7,499 bases of DNA from Alistipes sp. (lineage in GTDB: Bacteria > Bacteroidota > Bacteroidia > Bacteroidales > Rikenellaceae), in contig JAGBYV010000285.1 of the NCBI GenBank assembly GCA_017628595.1, positions 1-7,499 of the forward strand, in the 5' to 3' direction. Shown here in pieces: positions 1 through 7,379 of this stretch. The position numbers and the translations under genes are program-made. Position 1 is the stretch's first letter; every line of letters begins with the position of its first letter. The notes below the pieces were generated by a model. It was not told where the DNA came from, ran no database searches, and saw only the letters and a program-made list of their open reading frames with translations.

Positions 1-10
1 ACGCACACAC

Positions 11-2878
11 CTAAAATACGCCTAATTCCTGCAGTTTAGCCTCCAGCGAGTGCAAATCGTAGAACTTAATCTCGCGCGGTTTCGCACCCATCTGCGGGCC
101 TACGATACCGGCACGCTCCAACTGCAACATAATACGACCAGCACGGTTGAATCCCACCTCGTAATTACGTTGAAAAGAGGATGTGGATATTATTCCGTTG
201 GTTACGGCTGCACTTGCCACCACTCCAAACAGAGAGTCATACTTCATCGGAGCACCACTCTCACCATCGGATGCCATACCCGCTCCGTCGCCTCCAGCCT
301 CGGGAGTATAATCGGGCAGAGGATACGCCTCGGTATATCCCTGTTGCTTGGCAATATAATCCACCAGGCGCTCCACCTCCTTGGTCTCAACCAATGCACA
401 CTGTACACGAGTAAGCTCACCATCCTTCGAGAAGAGCATATCGCCACGACCAATGAGCTGATTTGCTCCCGGCTGGTCGATAATGGTACGCGAGTCTATC
501 ATCTGAATCACGCGGAACGCGATACGCGAGGGGAAGTTGGCCTTAATACCACCCGTAATCACTCGCACATCAGGGCGCTGCGTGGCAATGATAAGGTGAA
601 TACCAACGGCTCGCGCCTTCTGTGCCAGACGCATAACAGGCACCTCCACCTCCTTGGCGGTCATGATAAGGTCGGCAAACTCGTCGACAATAACCACGAT
701 ATAGGGCAGGAAGCGGTGTCCCTTATTGGGATTGAGACGACGTGCTGTGAACTTTTCATTATACTCAACAATATTACGTGCCGTAGCCATCTTACACAAC
801 TCCAGACGGCGGCCCATCTCCTCAACGAGTGAATTGAGTACATATACGGCCTTCTTCGGATCAGTAACAATAGCCTCATCCTCTGACTCCATCTTTGCCA
901 GGAAGTGACGCTCCAGCTTGTTATATACCGAGAACTCAACCATCTTCGGGTCAATCATCACAAACTTGAGCTGTGCCGGATGCTTACTATAGAGCAAAGA
1001 GGTGATAATGGCATTCAATCCCACTGACTTACCCTGTCCCGTAGCACCAGCTACCAAAAGGTGGGGCATCTTGGCAAGGTCAAATGTAAAGTTAGTATTC
1101 TGTATCGTGCGGCCAATCACTACCGGCAGCTCCATTTTAGTGTGCTGGAACTCCTCCGAACATATAGCCGAGTACATCGACACAATCTGCTTGTCACGGT
1201 TGGGCACCTCAATACCGATCGTACCACGTCCCGGAATGGGGGCGATGATACGAATACCCTGCGCACGCAGACTCTGAGCTATATCCTTCTCCAGTCCCTG
1301 CACCTTAGAGATCTTGACACCCTGCGCCTGCACAATCTCGTAGAGAGTAACCGTTGGGCCGACAGTTGCCTGAATATCATTGATGGGAATACCGAAATAC
1401 TTCAGAGTCTCCTCAATACGGCACTTATTGTCATATATCTCCGCATCACTCACCTTATGAGGTGACTTGTAATCCTCCAAGAGCGACACATAGGGTTTCT
1501 TATAAGTCTCCAAATCGCGCAAGGGATCATACAGATTCATATCTATATCCTCCTCTGCCACGCGACGCACGGCATTCTCGCGTACGGTAACTACAATATC
1601 ATCACTGCTTGAGCTCTTTGGCGTAGCAGGTGACGATGGCTTAATAGGTTGCTCGACAGTCTCCGCCGATGGCTCCACATAAAAACCATCCTCCTCCTGA
1701 TCTGCCGCCTGGAGTTCTGCGGGCGACGTTTCGGCGGGCACAGATGCAGGCACGTCGCGCTGCACGACAGCAAATCCCTGCTCATCAAGCGAACGCTCAA
1801 TGCGCTCCTGCTCTCTGGCAGCCAATAGAGCCTCCACATCAATGGGTGCGGGCTTAATAGTTTCTGAAGGGATAATATCAATGCCATCGTCTTCATACTT
1901 AGGCAGATCCTCTCTATTCACCTCCTCTATCTGCTCAGCGGTGCTTTCCTGCTGCTCACCCTCGATATAGAAGTCAGGCTCGGGCATGGTACGGCCATAA
2001 TCGGGGTGTCCAATCTGCTCCTCACGCTTAGCCGCCAAATACTCATTCATTGTAAGAGGGCGTTCTGCCGTCTTACTCTCCTCTACGGGGCGCGACAAAA
2101 CTGGCTGGGGCGCAGGCTCTGCTACAACAGGCTGAGATATAGGCTCTACTACGGGCTGCGACTCTACCGTAGGCTGCTCATCTGATTCGGGCTGCTCCTG
2201 AGCCATCTTATTGCGTGCTGCAATGGCATCCTCCACTACTCGTTTCATACGATCACCCTGCTTCTCAACGCCATCACCGATTCCATCGACTATACGGCGG
2301 AAATTACGATTGATAAATACGCCCGTCAAAATCCAGCCCGTAATAAGCACCAGCACAGTACCAAAGACGCCTATGAGCGACATAAGATCTGCGGCACAAG
2401 CCTGACCCAACTCGCCACCGATATCGTATGGAATAGAGAATTTCATCGCAACAAGCCCCAGCGTCAGCGATCCCATGATCAACAGCAGCGCAGCGCTCAA
2501 CCCAAAGTGGTTCAGATGCAACGGTTTCTTTCTGAATATACGCCAGCCAAGCACCGTAAGCACGATGGGAATAACGACACCAAAGATACCAAACGAAGCA
2601 TCAACCATCAAATAAGCGACATTTGCACCCAGGCTGCTGCAGATGTTCTCAAAGGGGATCTCCTCGCCCGAGAGGGAGGGATCATTACGCAATGCTGACA
2701 AATCAGATGACCAGTGCAGGAAGTGCGACAGAACCGACACCACCGAAAACAGACCTACGATGAGCAGAACAAAACCCGCCATCCACGACATATTGTCATT
2801 TGGAGCAGGCGTTGCACTTGCCGCTGCGGTTGCAGCCTTACCCTTGGTTTTGGTATTTTTAGTAACACGTTGTGCCAT
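11..2878 (-). CDS. ftsK: DNA translocase FtsK (SpoIIIE/FtsK family), full length
   Basis: Septum-anchored, ATP-driven dsDNA pump that clears the terminus region from the closing septum and, in studied bacteria, activates XerCD recombination at dif. With the start at 2878 the protein has 955 residues. Four hydrophobic helices lie near residues 33-55, 87-112, 126-147 and 165-188. A Pro/Glu/Gln-rich, mostly acidic linker follows (about 225-430), then the motor from about 475. The Walker A motif GATGQGKS is at 611-618 and Walker B (IVVIVDEFADLI) has D732/E733. The last 80 or so residues form the gamma winged helix that reads KOPS sites (STSSFQRNYEVGFNRAGR region). The frame is open to an upstream ATG at 2935, which would add 19 residues. 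I prefer 2878 because the product then begins MAQRVTKNTKTKGK, a basic cytoplasmic tail usual for the family, and an A/T-rich stretch lies just upstream. The stop is TAG at 13-11, and too little sequence follows to show the next gene. Family and completeness are certain; only the start is open. Confidence 0.95.
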   Translation of the reverse strand: MAQRVTKNTKTKGKAATAAASATPAPNDNMSWMAGFVLLIVGLFSVVSVLSHFLHWSSDLSALRNDPSLSGEEIPFENICSSLGANVAYLMVDASFGIFGVVIPIVLTVLGWRIFRKKPLHLNHFGLSAALLLIMGSLTLGLVAMKFSIPYDIGGELGQACAADLMSLIGVFGTVLVLITGWILTGVFINRNFRRIVDGIGDGVEKQGDRMKRVVEDAIAARNKMAQEQPESDEQPTVESQPVVEPISQPVVAEPAPQPVLSRPVEESKTAERPLTMNEYLAAKREEQIGHPDYGRTMPEPDFYIEGEQQESTAEQIEEVNREDLPKYEDDGIDIIPSETIKPAPIDVEALLAAREQERIERSLDEQGFAVVQRDVPASVPAETSPAELQAADQEEDGFYVEPSAETVEQPIKPSSPATPKSSSSDDIVVTVRENAVRRVAEEDIDMNLYDPLRDLETYKKPYVSLLEDYKSPHKVSDAEIYDNKCRIEETLKYFGIPINDIQATVGPTVTLYEIVQAQGVKISKVQGLEKDIAQSLRAQGIRIIAPIPGRGTIGIEVPNRDKQIVSMYSAICSEEFQHTKMELPVVIGRTIQNTNFTFDLAKMPHLLVAGATGQGKSVGLNAIITSLLYSKHPAQLKFVMIDPKMVEFSVYNKLERHFLAKMESEDEAIVTDPKKAVYVLNSLVEEMGRRLELCKMATARNIVEYNEKFTARRLNPNKGHRFLPYIVVIVDEFADLIMTAKEVEVPVMRLAQKARAVGIHLIIATQRPDVRVITGGIKANFPSRIAFRVIQMIDSRTIIDQPGANQLIGRGDMLFSKDGELTRVQCALVETKEVERLVDYIAKQQGYTEAYPLPDYTPEAGGDGAGMASDGESGAPMKYDSLFGVVASAAVTNGIISTSSFQRNYEVGFNRAGRIMLQLERAGIVGPQMGAKPREIKFYDLHSLEAKLQELGVF

Positions 2879-2896
2879 AACAAATTTATGATATGC

Positions 2897-2932
2897 GGGC
2901 ATATGCCCAGATGTAACGTTAGAAAATATTTT
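2897..2932. repeat. Cluster of three perfect palindromes upstream of ftsK
   Basis: Three exact palindromes lie within 36 nt: GGGCATATGCCC at 2897-2908, TAACGTTA at 2914-2921 and AAAATATTTT at 2923-2932. A further arm pair, ATATGC (2891-2896) and GCATAT (2899-2904), overlaps the first. They fall in the only sizeable spacer of the gene cluster, just ahead of the preferred ftsK start. They could be operator-like protein-binding sites for an ftsK-proximal promoter, but no regulator is known from the sequence. If ftsK really starts at 2935, they would be coding. What is seen is the symmetry; a regulatory role is inference. Confidence 0.35.
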
Positions 2933-2939
2933 CATTACT

Positions 2940-2954
2940 GCAGCCAGACGCTGC
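2940..2954 (-). terminator. Small GC hairpin after murI (weak terminator/attenuator candidate)
   Basis: Read on the minus strand, GCAGC-GTCTG-GCTGC forms a 5-bp GC-rich stem with a 5-nt loop, 12 nt past the murI stop codon. The bases after it (AGTAATGAAAATATTTT) are A/T-rich but are not a U-run, so it is a poor intrinsic terminator. It may partly attenuate readthrough into ftsK, protect the 3' end of an upstream transcript, or be chance. Confidence 0.2.
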
Positions 2955-2966
2955 CGATAAGGATCA

Positions 2967-3740
2967 CTACAAACCCTGCATGGCCTTCTGCCTTAAGCGA
3001 TCACAATACTGCTTGTCGGCATAGGTCACAAACTCCAATCGAGGCTGGTTATCCTCATTAGCCCTCAAGTCATACTCATCGAGAAGGCTCTCCACACGTT
3101 TCTCCACTGCCTCACCCGAGTCTATCACCGCCACATTGCGATCGCCGACAACACGGCACACAACATCCTTCAGGAAAGGATAATGCGTACATCCCAGCAC
3201 GAGTACATCAGCTCCTCGCTCAATGATAGGCTCCACGACACGACGCACCGCCAGCTCTGTCTTTGCAGTATGCTCCTCGCTCTGCTCCACGGCCTCCACC
3301 CAGCCCTCGCCAACCGACTTTATGACCTCAACGCCCTCGCCATAACGTGCCAGCGTAGAGAGAAACTTCTCGCCTTGCAGGCTTCGCTCGGTAGCAATCA
3401 CTCCAACAACCTTGGTTTTGGTCATACGACATGCCGGCTTTATCGCAGGTTCCAGGCCCACTATAGGGACATCGGCAAACTTCTCTCTGAGGTGCACTAT
3501 CGCGGCTGCCGTAGCCGTATTACACGCCACCACAACCATCTTGCAACCTCGCTGCAACAGATCGCCGACCGCCTGTTCAGCCAGCTGACGGATCTGCTCC
3601 GCAGGACGCGAGCCGTAGGGACAATTCTTTCCGTCACCCAGATATATCAACGACTCATTGGGCAGAGCACGATGCAGCTCGCGCCACACCGAAAGCCCGC
3701 CAAAACCTGAATCATAGAGACCTATCGGGTTGTTATTCAT
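2967..3740 (-). CDS. murI: Glutamate racemase
   Basis: Cytoplasmic, cofactor-independent racemase that converts L-glutamate to D-glutamate, which MurD adds to UDP-MurNAc-L-alanine in peptidoglycan synthesis. The protein has 257 residues, a normal length. The catalytic signature is complete. DSGFGGLSV (10-18) supplies D10 and S11, CPYG is at 40-43, ACNTATAAA (72-80) carries the first catalytic cysteine C73, and GCTHYPFL (183-190) carries the second, C184, with H186 beside it. The start ATG lies inside the end of aroK: the two frames share 8 nt (ATGAATAA), an arrangement typical of translational coupling. An alternative start is therefore unlikely. The stop is TAG at 2969-2967, followed by the spacer before ftsK. 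Nothing is truncated or unusual. Confidence 0.97.
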   Translation of the reverse strand: MNNNPIGLYDSGFGGLSVWRELHRALPNESLIYLGDGKNCPYGSRPAEQIRQLAEQAVGDLLQRGCKMVVVACNTATAAAIVHLREKFADVPIVGLEPAIKPACRMTKTKVVGVIATERSLQGEKFLSTLARYGEGVEVIKSVGEGWVEAVEQSEEHTAKTELAVRRVVEPIIERGADVLVLGCTHYPFLKDVVCRVVGDRNVAVIDSGEAVEKRVESLLDEYDLRANEDNQPRLEFVTYADKQYCDRLRQKAMQGL

Positions 3741-4257
3741 TCTTTTTAACTAAATCAATTATCGTTTCCACCAGGCGCTCATCGCTCATCTCCTCGCAAT
3801 CGAGCGTGATGGTTGCACGCGAATAAAAAGGCTCTCGCTCTGCCATATTGGTAGTCATGAAGGCAACCAGTTCCTCGTCATTCAGGCCACGCAACTTAGG
3901 GCGCTTATAACGACCATGAGGGCTCAAGCGCGAGGCTATCTGCTTTGCCGTGCGTCGCAGGTAGACCGACACGCCAATCTCATTCATGCGTTCCATATTA
4001 TCCTCCCAAGTCGGCGCACCACCGCCCGTAGAGATGACCATATCTCCCTCCATCGAGCCAAACTCCTCAATCAGGGCTCGCTCCTTTTCGCGGAAATACT
4101 GCTCTCCGGCAAAGTGAAATATATCACTCACCGATGCACCTTCACGCTGCTCAATCATAGAGTCCATATCGTAGAACTCCACATCGCAAGCCTTGGCAAT
4201 CTTACGCCCCAGCGAACTCTTGCCGCAGCCCATATATCCAATCAGAAAGAGCTTCAT
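3733..4257 (-). CDS. aroK: Shikimate kinase
   Basis: Cytoplasmic P-loop kinase that phosphorylates shikimate at the 3-hydroxyl using ATP, the fifth step from DAHP toward chorismate and the aromatic amino acids. The protein has 174 residues, as expected. Walker A is GYMGCGKS (7-14). The shikimate-binding region has D30-M-D32, R56 in YFREKE (54-59) and the GGG turn at 78-80 (STGGGAP). The lid segment HGRYKRPKLRG (114-124) contributes R116 and R119, and R141 in REPFYSRA fits the C-terminal substrate-binding arginine. The start at 4257 begins directly with the beta strand MKLFLIGYMG, leaving no room for a later start, and lies 9 nt after the parC stop. The gene runs into murI with an 8-nt overlap. 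It could be named aroL by paralogy, but only one copy is seen here, so aroK is used. Confidence 0.95.
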   Translation of the reverse strand: MKLFLIGYMGCGKSSLGRKIAKACDVEFYDMDSMIEQREGASVSDIFHFAGEQYFREKERALIEEFGSMEGDMVISTGGGAPTWEDNMERMNEIGVSVYLRRTAKQIASRLSPHGRYKRPKLRGLNDEELVAFMTTNMAEREPFYSRATITLDCEEMSDERLVETIIDLVKKNE

Positions 4258-4266
4258 GGCCGCACA

Positions 4267-7008
4267 TTAAAAGAGGTTCAACTGCTCTGAATCAATCGTC
4301 AGCACATGCTCATGCACCTCCATCGGCGACTCCTCAACGGGATTCTCCTCATCACGCGCTGCTACAGCCTCATTCATGCTGTCGAGATCTACCTCGGGGG
4401 CATCATCCTCCATAGGCTCCGCAGTCTCACTCTGAGGCGGGAGTTCAGGCTCGAGGAATGACAACGATGCCACATCGTAAGTGGTAATACGCTTACCCTT
4501 GGCACGATGGCTCTTGACGCCGATGAACGAATCCACATCCACCTCATCGGCAGGACGCGCAGCATGAGCACCCTGATATGTAACTATAAGTTTAGCACCC
4601 TCAACGCCTGTAATACATACGAAATCGGCCAACGAATCCTCATCAAGGAACGACTGCAACTTCTCGCTTGCCTCCAGCTGGAAGCGCTTCATATAGTAGT
4701 ACTTCTGCTCTCGATCGTAATAGCAGAGGCTATAGATACGACCTGCAACGAACTTCTCCACACGGATGGTCTCATCGGGGAAGTGCTGATCTACGCTGAA
4801 ACCAGTAATGTAGTACTGGTTCTTCGATGTCCACACCACAATCTTATCATCGCCCTTGAACTCGCCGAGCAACAGGCCGCGACCATCAACATTGAGGCGA
4901 CGCACATCCTCGTCAAACCAGATATTCTGACCGCCGAGCGTCGATGTACCCTTCTCCTTGAGTACAATCTTATGGATGCTATAACGCGAGAAGAGGTTAC
5001 CCTGACTCTGACGGCCCTTAATTGCAACCGAAGAGAAGTCCAGATCTGTAATCACCTTCTTCAGACGGGGACGGGGGCGGAAGTATATCTTCAGCACCTC
5101 GGCCTCTCCATTGGGATTGACCGACATGTAAATAATCTCACTCTTGGGAGTGCCCTTGGTCAAATCGTAAACCTTGTCGCGTGTAATACTCTTGATCGCG
5201 CAGCGCTTCATCATAATGGCACTGCCGGGACGACCATCGCGGTAGAGGACGTTGTAAATAGTGCGCTCATCATTACGCTTAAAGACGCCGATATAGTAGA
5301 TATTCTTATCGAAGAAGTCCTTATCGGCCACCTTCTTTATCACATAGCGGCCATCCTTGAGGATTACAATCACATCGTCAATATCGCTACAGTCGCAGAC
5401 AAACTCGGCATCCTTCATACCCTTACCGATACCGAAGAAGCCCTCTGCCCTATCGACATAGAGCTTAGCATTTGTAACAGCCACCTTAGTAGCCTCAATG
5501 GTATCGAACTCACGAATCTCGGTCTTGCGCTCACGACCCTTGCCATACTTCTCGCCGATGCGCTTATAATAGGCAATGGCATAATCAGTAAGATGATCCA
5601 GATCGTACTGCGTAGCCTTGATATCCTCCTCAATACGCTTAATCTCGTTGTCGTTCTTATCCTTATCGAAACGCGATATGCGGATGAATTTAAGCTCCGT
5701 CAGGCGCTTTACATCCTCCATCGTCACCTCTCTGCGCAGCAACTTCTTGAACGGCTCCAAGCCCTTATCCACGGCAGCATAAGCCTCCTCGGGCGTACGA
5801 CGGCCCTCGATAAGTTCGTAGAGTTTATTCTCGATAAAGATGCGCTCGAGCGATGCGGCATGCCAGGCCTCGTTGAGTTCATCCAAACGAATCTCCAGCT
5901 CTCGGCCAAGCAGATTACGTGTATGGTCAGCCGAGTGGCGAAGAATATCCTTTACGCCCATAAAATGGGGTTTCTCATCCATGATCACACAGGCATTGGG
6001 CGAGATAGAGACCTCACACGAAGTGAAGGCGTAGAGCGCATCAATGGTCTTGTCGCTCGACTCGTCATTTGCCACATGGATTATAATCTCCACCTTGTCG
6101 GCCGTCAAATCATCAACCTTCTTTATCTTAATCTTGCCGTTCTCATTAGCCTTCAGGATAGAGTCCTTGATCGACTCCGAAGTGGTAGAGAAGGGGATCT
6201 CGGTAATAGCAAGCGTACGCTTGTCAATCTTAGAGATGCGGGCACGCACCTTTACCGCTCCACCGCGCAGACCGTCGTTGTAACGACTTGCATCCATCAG
6301 GCCGCCAGTCGGGAAGTCGGGCAGAAGCTGAAAATCCTCACCCTTGAGATGGGCAATACATGCAGAGATTAGTTCATTGAAGTTATGCGGCAGGATCTTC
6401 GATGCCAGACCTACGGCAATACCCTCAGTACCCTGTGCCAACAAGAGTGGGAACTTTACCGGCAAGGTTACAGGCTCCTCGTTGCGACCATCGTATGAAC
6501 GCATCCACTCTGTTGTCTTGTTATTATAGACAACATCGAGGGCAAACTTCGACAGTCGTGCCTCGATATAACGACCCGCTGCGGCATCATCACCCGTAAG
6601 GATGTTACCCCAGTTACCCTGCGTATCAATAAGCAGACCCTTCTGACCCAGCTGCACCAGCGCATCCTTGATTGAAGCATCACCATGAGGATGGTACTTC
6701 ATCACATCACCCACGATGCTCTGCACCTTGGTGCGTACACCATCGGCACAATGCTTCTTCATCGTATGCAGGATACGGCGCTGCACGGGTTTCAATCCGT
6801 CATCGACATGTGGCACGGCACGCTCGAGGATAACATACGAGGCGTAGTCCAAGAACCAGTTCTTGTACATACCCGTAAGTTTACGTACGCCCTCCTCGCC
6901 CATCAGACGATCATACTTGCTCTCTGCGCGAGATGTCGCCTGCGGGGCAGTTTCCACAGTCGGGGCGATAGCCAGATTCTCGTTTTTAATATCTATATTC
7001 TCAGCCAT
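4267..7008 (-). CDS. parC: DNA topoisomerase IV subunit A (ParC), Bacteroidota type
   Basis: DNA-cleaving subunit of the ParC2ParE2 type IIA topoisomerase that unlinks daughter chromosomes. The protein has 913 residues. A variable N-terminus (1-40) precedes the breakage-reunion core. VDDGLKPVQRRILH (68-81) and HPHGD (106-110) belong to the DNA gate. The catalytic tyrosine is Y147, after R146, in AAGRYIEARLSK (codon at 6570-6568). A charged helical region spans about 370-500. The C-terminal beta-pinwheel DNA-wrapping domain covers about 515-845. It lacks a canonical GyrA box and has only a degenerate IKGRQSQGN (663-671), which with the gene order argues for ParC over GyrA. Residues 850-913 are an acidic, low-complexity tail ending in EQLNLF. 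The residue aligning with E. coli ParC S80/GyrA S83 is A111, and D115 matches the second quinolone-contact acidic site. The start at 7008 (MAENIDIKNE) is 11 nt after the parE stop, consistent with coupled expression of the two subunits. Confidence 0.95.
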   Translation of the reverse strand: MAENIDIKNENLAIAPTVETAPQATSRAESKYDRLMGEEGVRKLTGMYKNWFLDYASYVILERAVPHVDDGLKPVQRRILHTMKKHCADGVRTKVQSIVGDVMKYHPHGDASIKDALVQLGQKGLLIDTQGNWGNILTGDDAAAGRYIEARLSKFALDVVYNNKTTEWMRSYDGRNEEPVTLPVKFPLLLAQGTEGIAVGLASKILPHNFNELISACIAHLKGEDFQLLPDFPTGGLMDASRYNDGLRGGAVKVRARISKIDKRTLAITEIPFSTTSESIKDSILKANENGKIKIKKVDDLTADKVEIIIHVANDESSDKTIDALYAFTSCEVSISPNACVIMDEKPHFMGVKDILRHSADHTRNLLGRELEIRLDELNEAWHAASLERIFIENKLYELIEGRRTPEEAYAAVDKGLEPFKKLLRREVTMEDVKRLTELKFIRISRFDKDKNDNEIKRIEEDIKATQYDLDHLTDYAIAYYKRIGEKYGKGRERKTEIREFDTIEATKVAVTNAKLYVDRAEGFFGIGKGMKDAEFVCDCSDIDDVIVILKDGRYVIKKVADKDFFDKNIYYIGVFKRNDERTIYNVLYRDGRPGSAIMMKRCAIKSITRDKVYDLTKGTPKSEIIYMSVNPNGEAEVLKIYFRPRPRLKKVITDLDFSSVAIKGRQSQGNLFSRYSIHKIVLKEKGTSTLGGQNIWFDEDVRRLNVDGRGLLLGEFKGDDKIVVWTSKNQYYITGFSVDQHFPDETIRVEKFVAGRIYSLCYYDREQKYYYMKRFQLEASEKLQSFLDEDSLADFVCITGVEGAKLIVTYQGAHAARPADEVDVDSFIGVKSHRAKGKRITTYDVASLSFLEPELPPQSETAEPMEDDAPEVDLDSMNEAVAARDEENPVEESPMEVHEHVLTIDSEQLNLF
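4270..4284 (-). other. Codons for C-terminal QLNLF, candidate sliding-clamp-binding motif of ParC
   Basis: The last five ParC residues, Q909-L910-N911-L912-F913, sit immediately before the stop codon. They fit the known bacterial beta-clamp-binding pentapeptide (consensus QL[S/D]LF), differing only by N at the variable third position. They follow about 60 residues of acidic, apparently unstructured tail, the usual setting for such linear motifs. That this ParC binds DnaN is inference. Confidence 0.45.
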
Positions 7009-7019
7009 TTACGCTTGTG

Positions 7020-7379
7020 TTATGCTATTTGCTCTTCGATATCCTCCTCAATACGGAGATTGTTTACAATAAAGTTCTGGCGCTCGAAGGTGTTCTTACC
7101 CATATAGAACTCCAGCATATCAGAGATGGGATCATCCTTCGTCAGGCGCACCTTGTCCAGACGCATATTCTCACCTATGAGATCCTTGAACTCCTCGGGC
7201 GAGATCTCACCCAAACCTTTGAATCGCGTAATCTCGGCACTTGCGCCACAACGCTTGATTGCCTTCTGACGCTCCTCGTCGGTATAGCAGTAGAAGTTCT
7301 CCTTCTTATTCTGCACACGGAACAGGGGGGTCTGCAGTATGTAGAGGTGACCGGCACGGATAAGTTCGGGAAAGAACTG
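7020..7379 (-). CDS. parE: DNA topoisomerase IV subunit B (ParE), C-terminal fragment, 5' end missing
   Basis: C-terminal 119 residues of the ATPase subunit of topoisomerase IV. The recognisable sequence begins at [20 protein letters not shown], continues through [11 protein letters not shown] and [16 protein letters not shown] (the conserved RFKGLGE motif after the TOPRIM domain), and ends with [17 protein letters not shown] and EEDIEEQIA before TAA. The GHKL ATPase, the transducer domain and the TOPRIM metal-binding residues (EGDSA, DADVDG) are absent. The frame stays open to a TGA at 7403-7401, but the residues before QFF (ISAERE) do not resemble the hydrophobic LLLTFFL-type strand expected. 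Homology therefore breaks near 7379, inside the window, not at its edge. A GTG at 7316 is an internal valine codon, not a convincing start. This is either the intact gene interrupted by an assembly join or a truly truncated gene. Identity is firm; the cause of the break is open. Confidence 0.88.
   Translation of the reverse strand, partial: QFFPELIRAGHLYILQTPLFRVQNKKENFYCYTDEERQKAIKRCGASAEITRFKGLGEISPEEFKDLIGENMRLDKVRLTKDDPISDMLEFYMGKNTFERQNFIVNNLRIEEDIEEQIA

Noticed and set aside
50..832. 260-codon open frame on the plus strand across the ftsK motor domain
   Set aside because: It is the mirror of the conserved Walker B and gamma-domain coding region and has no recognisable motif.
2881..2888. 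TAAATTTG on the minus strand, matching the Bacteroidota -7 box TAnnTTTG
   Set aside because: It ends only 2 nt before the preferred ftsK ATG, so transcription would begin at or inside the start codon. No TTTG -33 element lies 19-21 nt upstream.
4507..6372. 621-codon open frame on the plus strand across parC
   Set aside because: It is antisense to a clearly conserved gene. Its composition is that of a complement shadow, explained by parC rarely using the codons that would create stops on the opposite strand. I recognise no domain in it.
4267..7008. Calling the large subunit GyrA instead of ParC
   Set aside because: There is no canonical GyrA box, the C-terminal domain has only a degenerate GRQSQGN segment, and the gene directly follows a ParE-type C-terminus.
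5620..7055. 18-nt direct repeat (GATATCCTCCTCAATACG) at 5620-5637 and 7038-7055
   Set aside because: Both copies encode the peptide RIEEDI, in ParC and ParE respectively, using the same preferred codons. A coincidence of coding is enough, and there is no flanking mobile-element signature.
7020..7316. A stand-alone 98-residue protein starting at GTG 7316
   Set aside because: The 21 codons upstream of the GTG are in frame and match ParE, so this is an internal valine of a larger gene, not a separate small gene.
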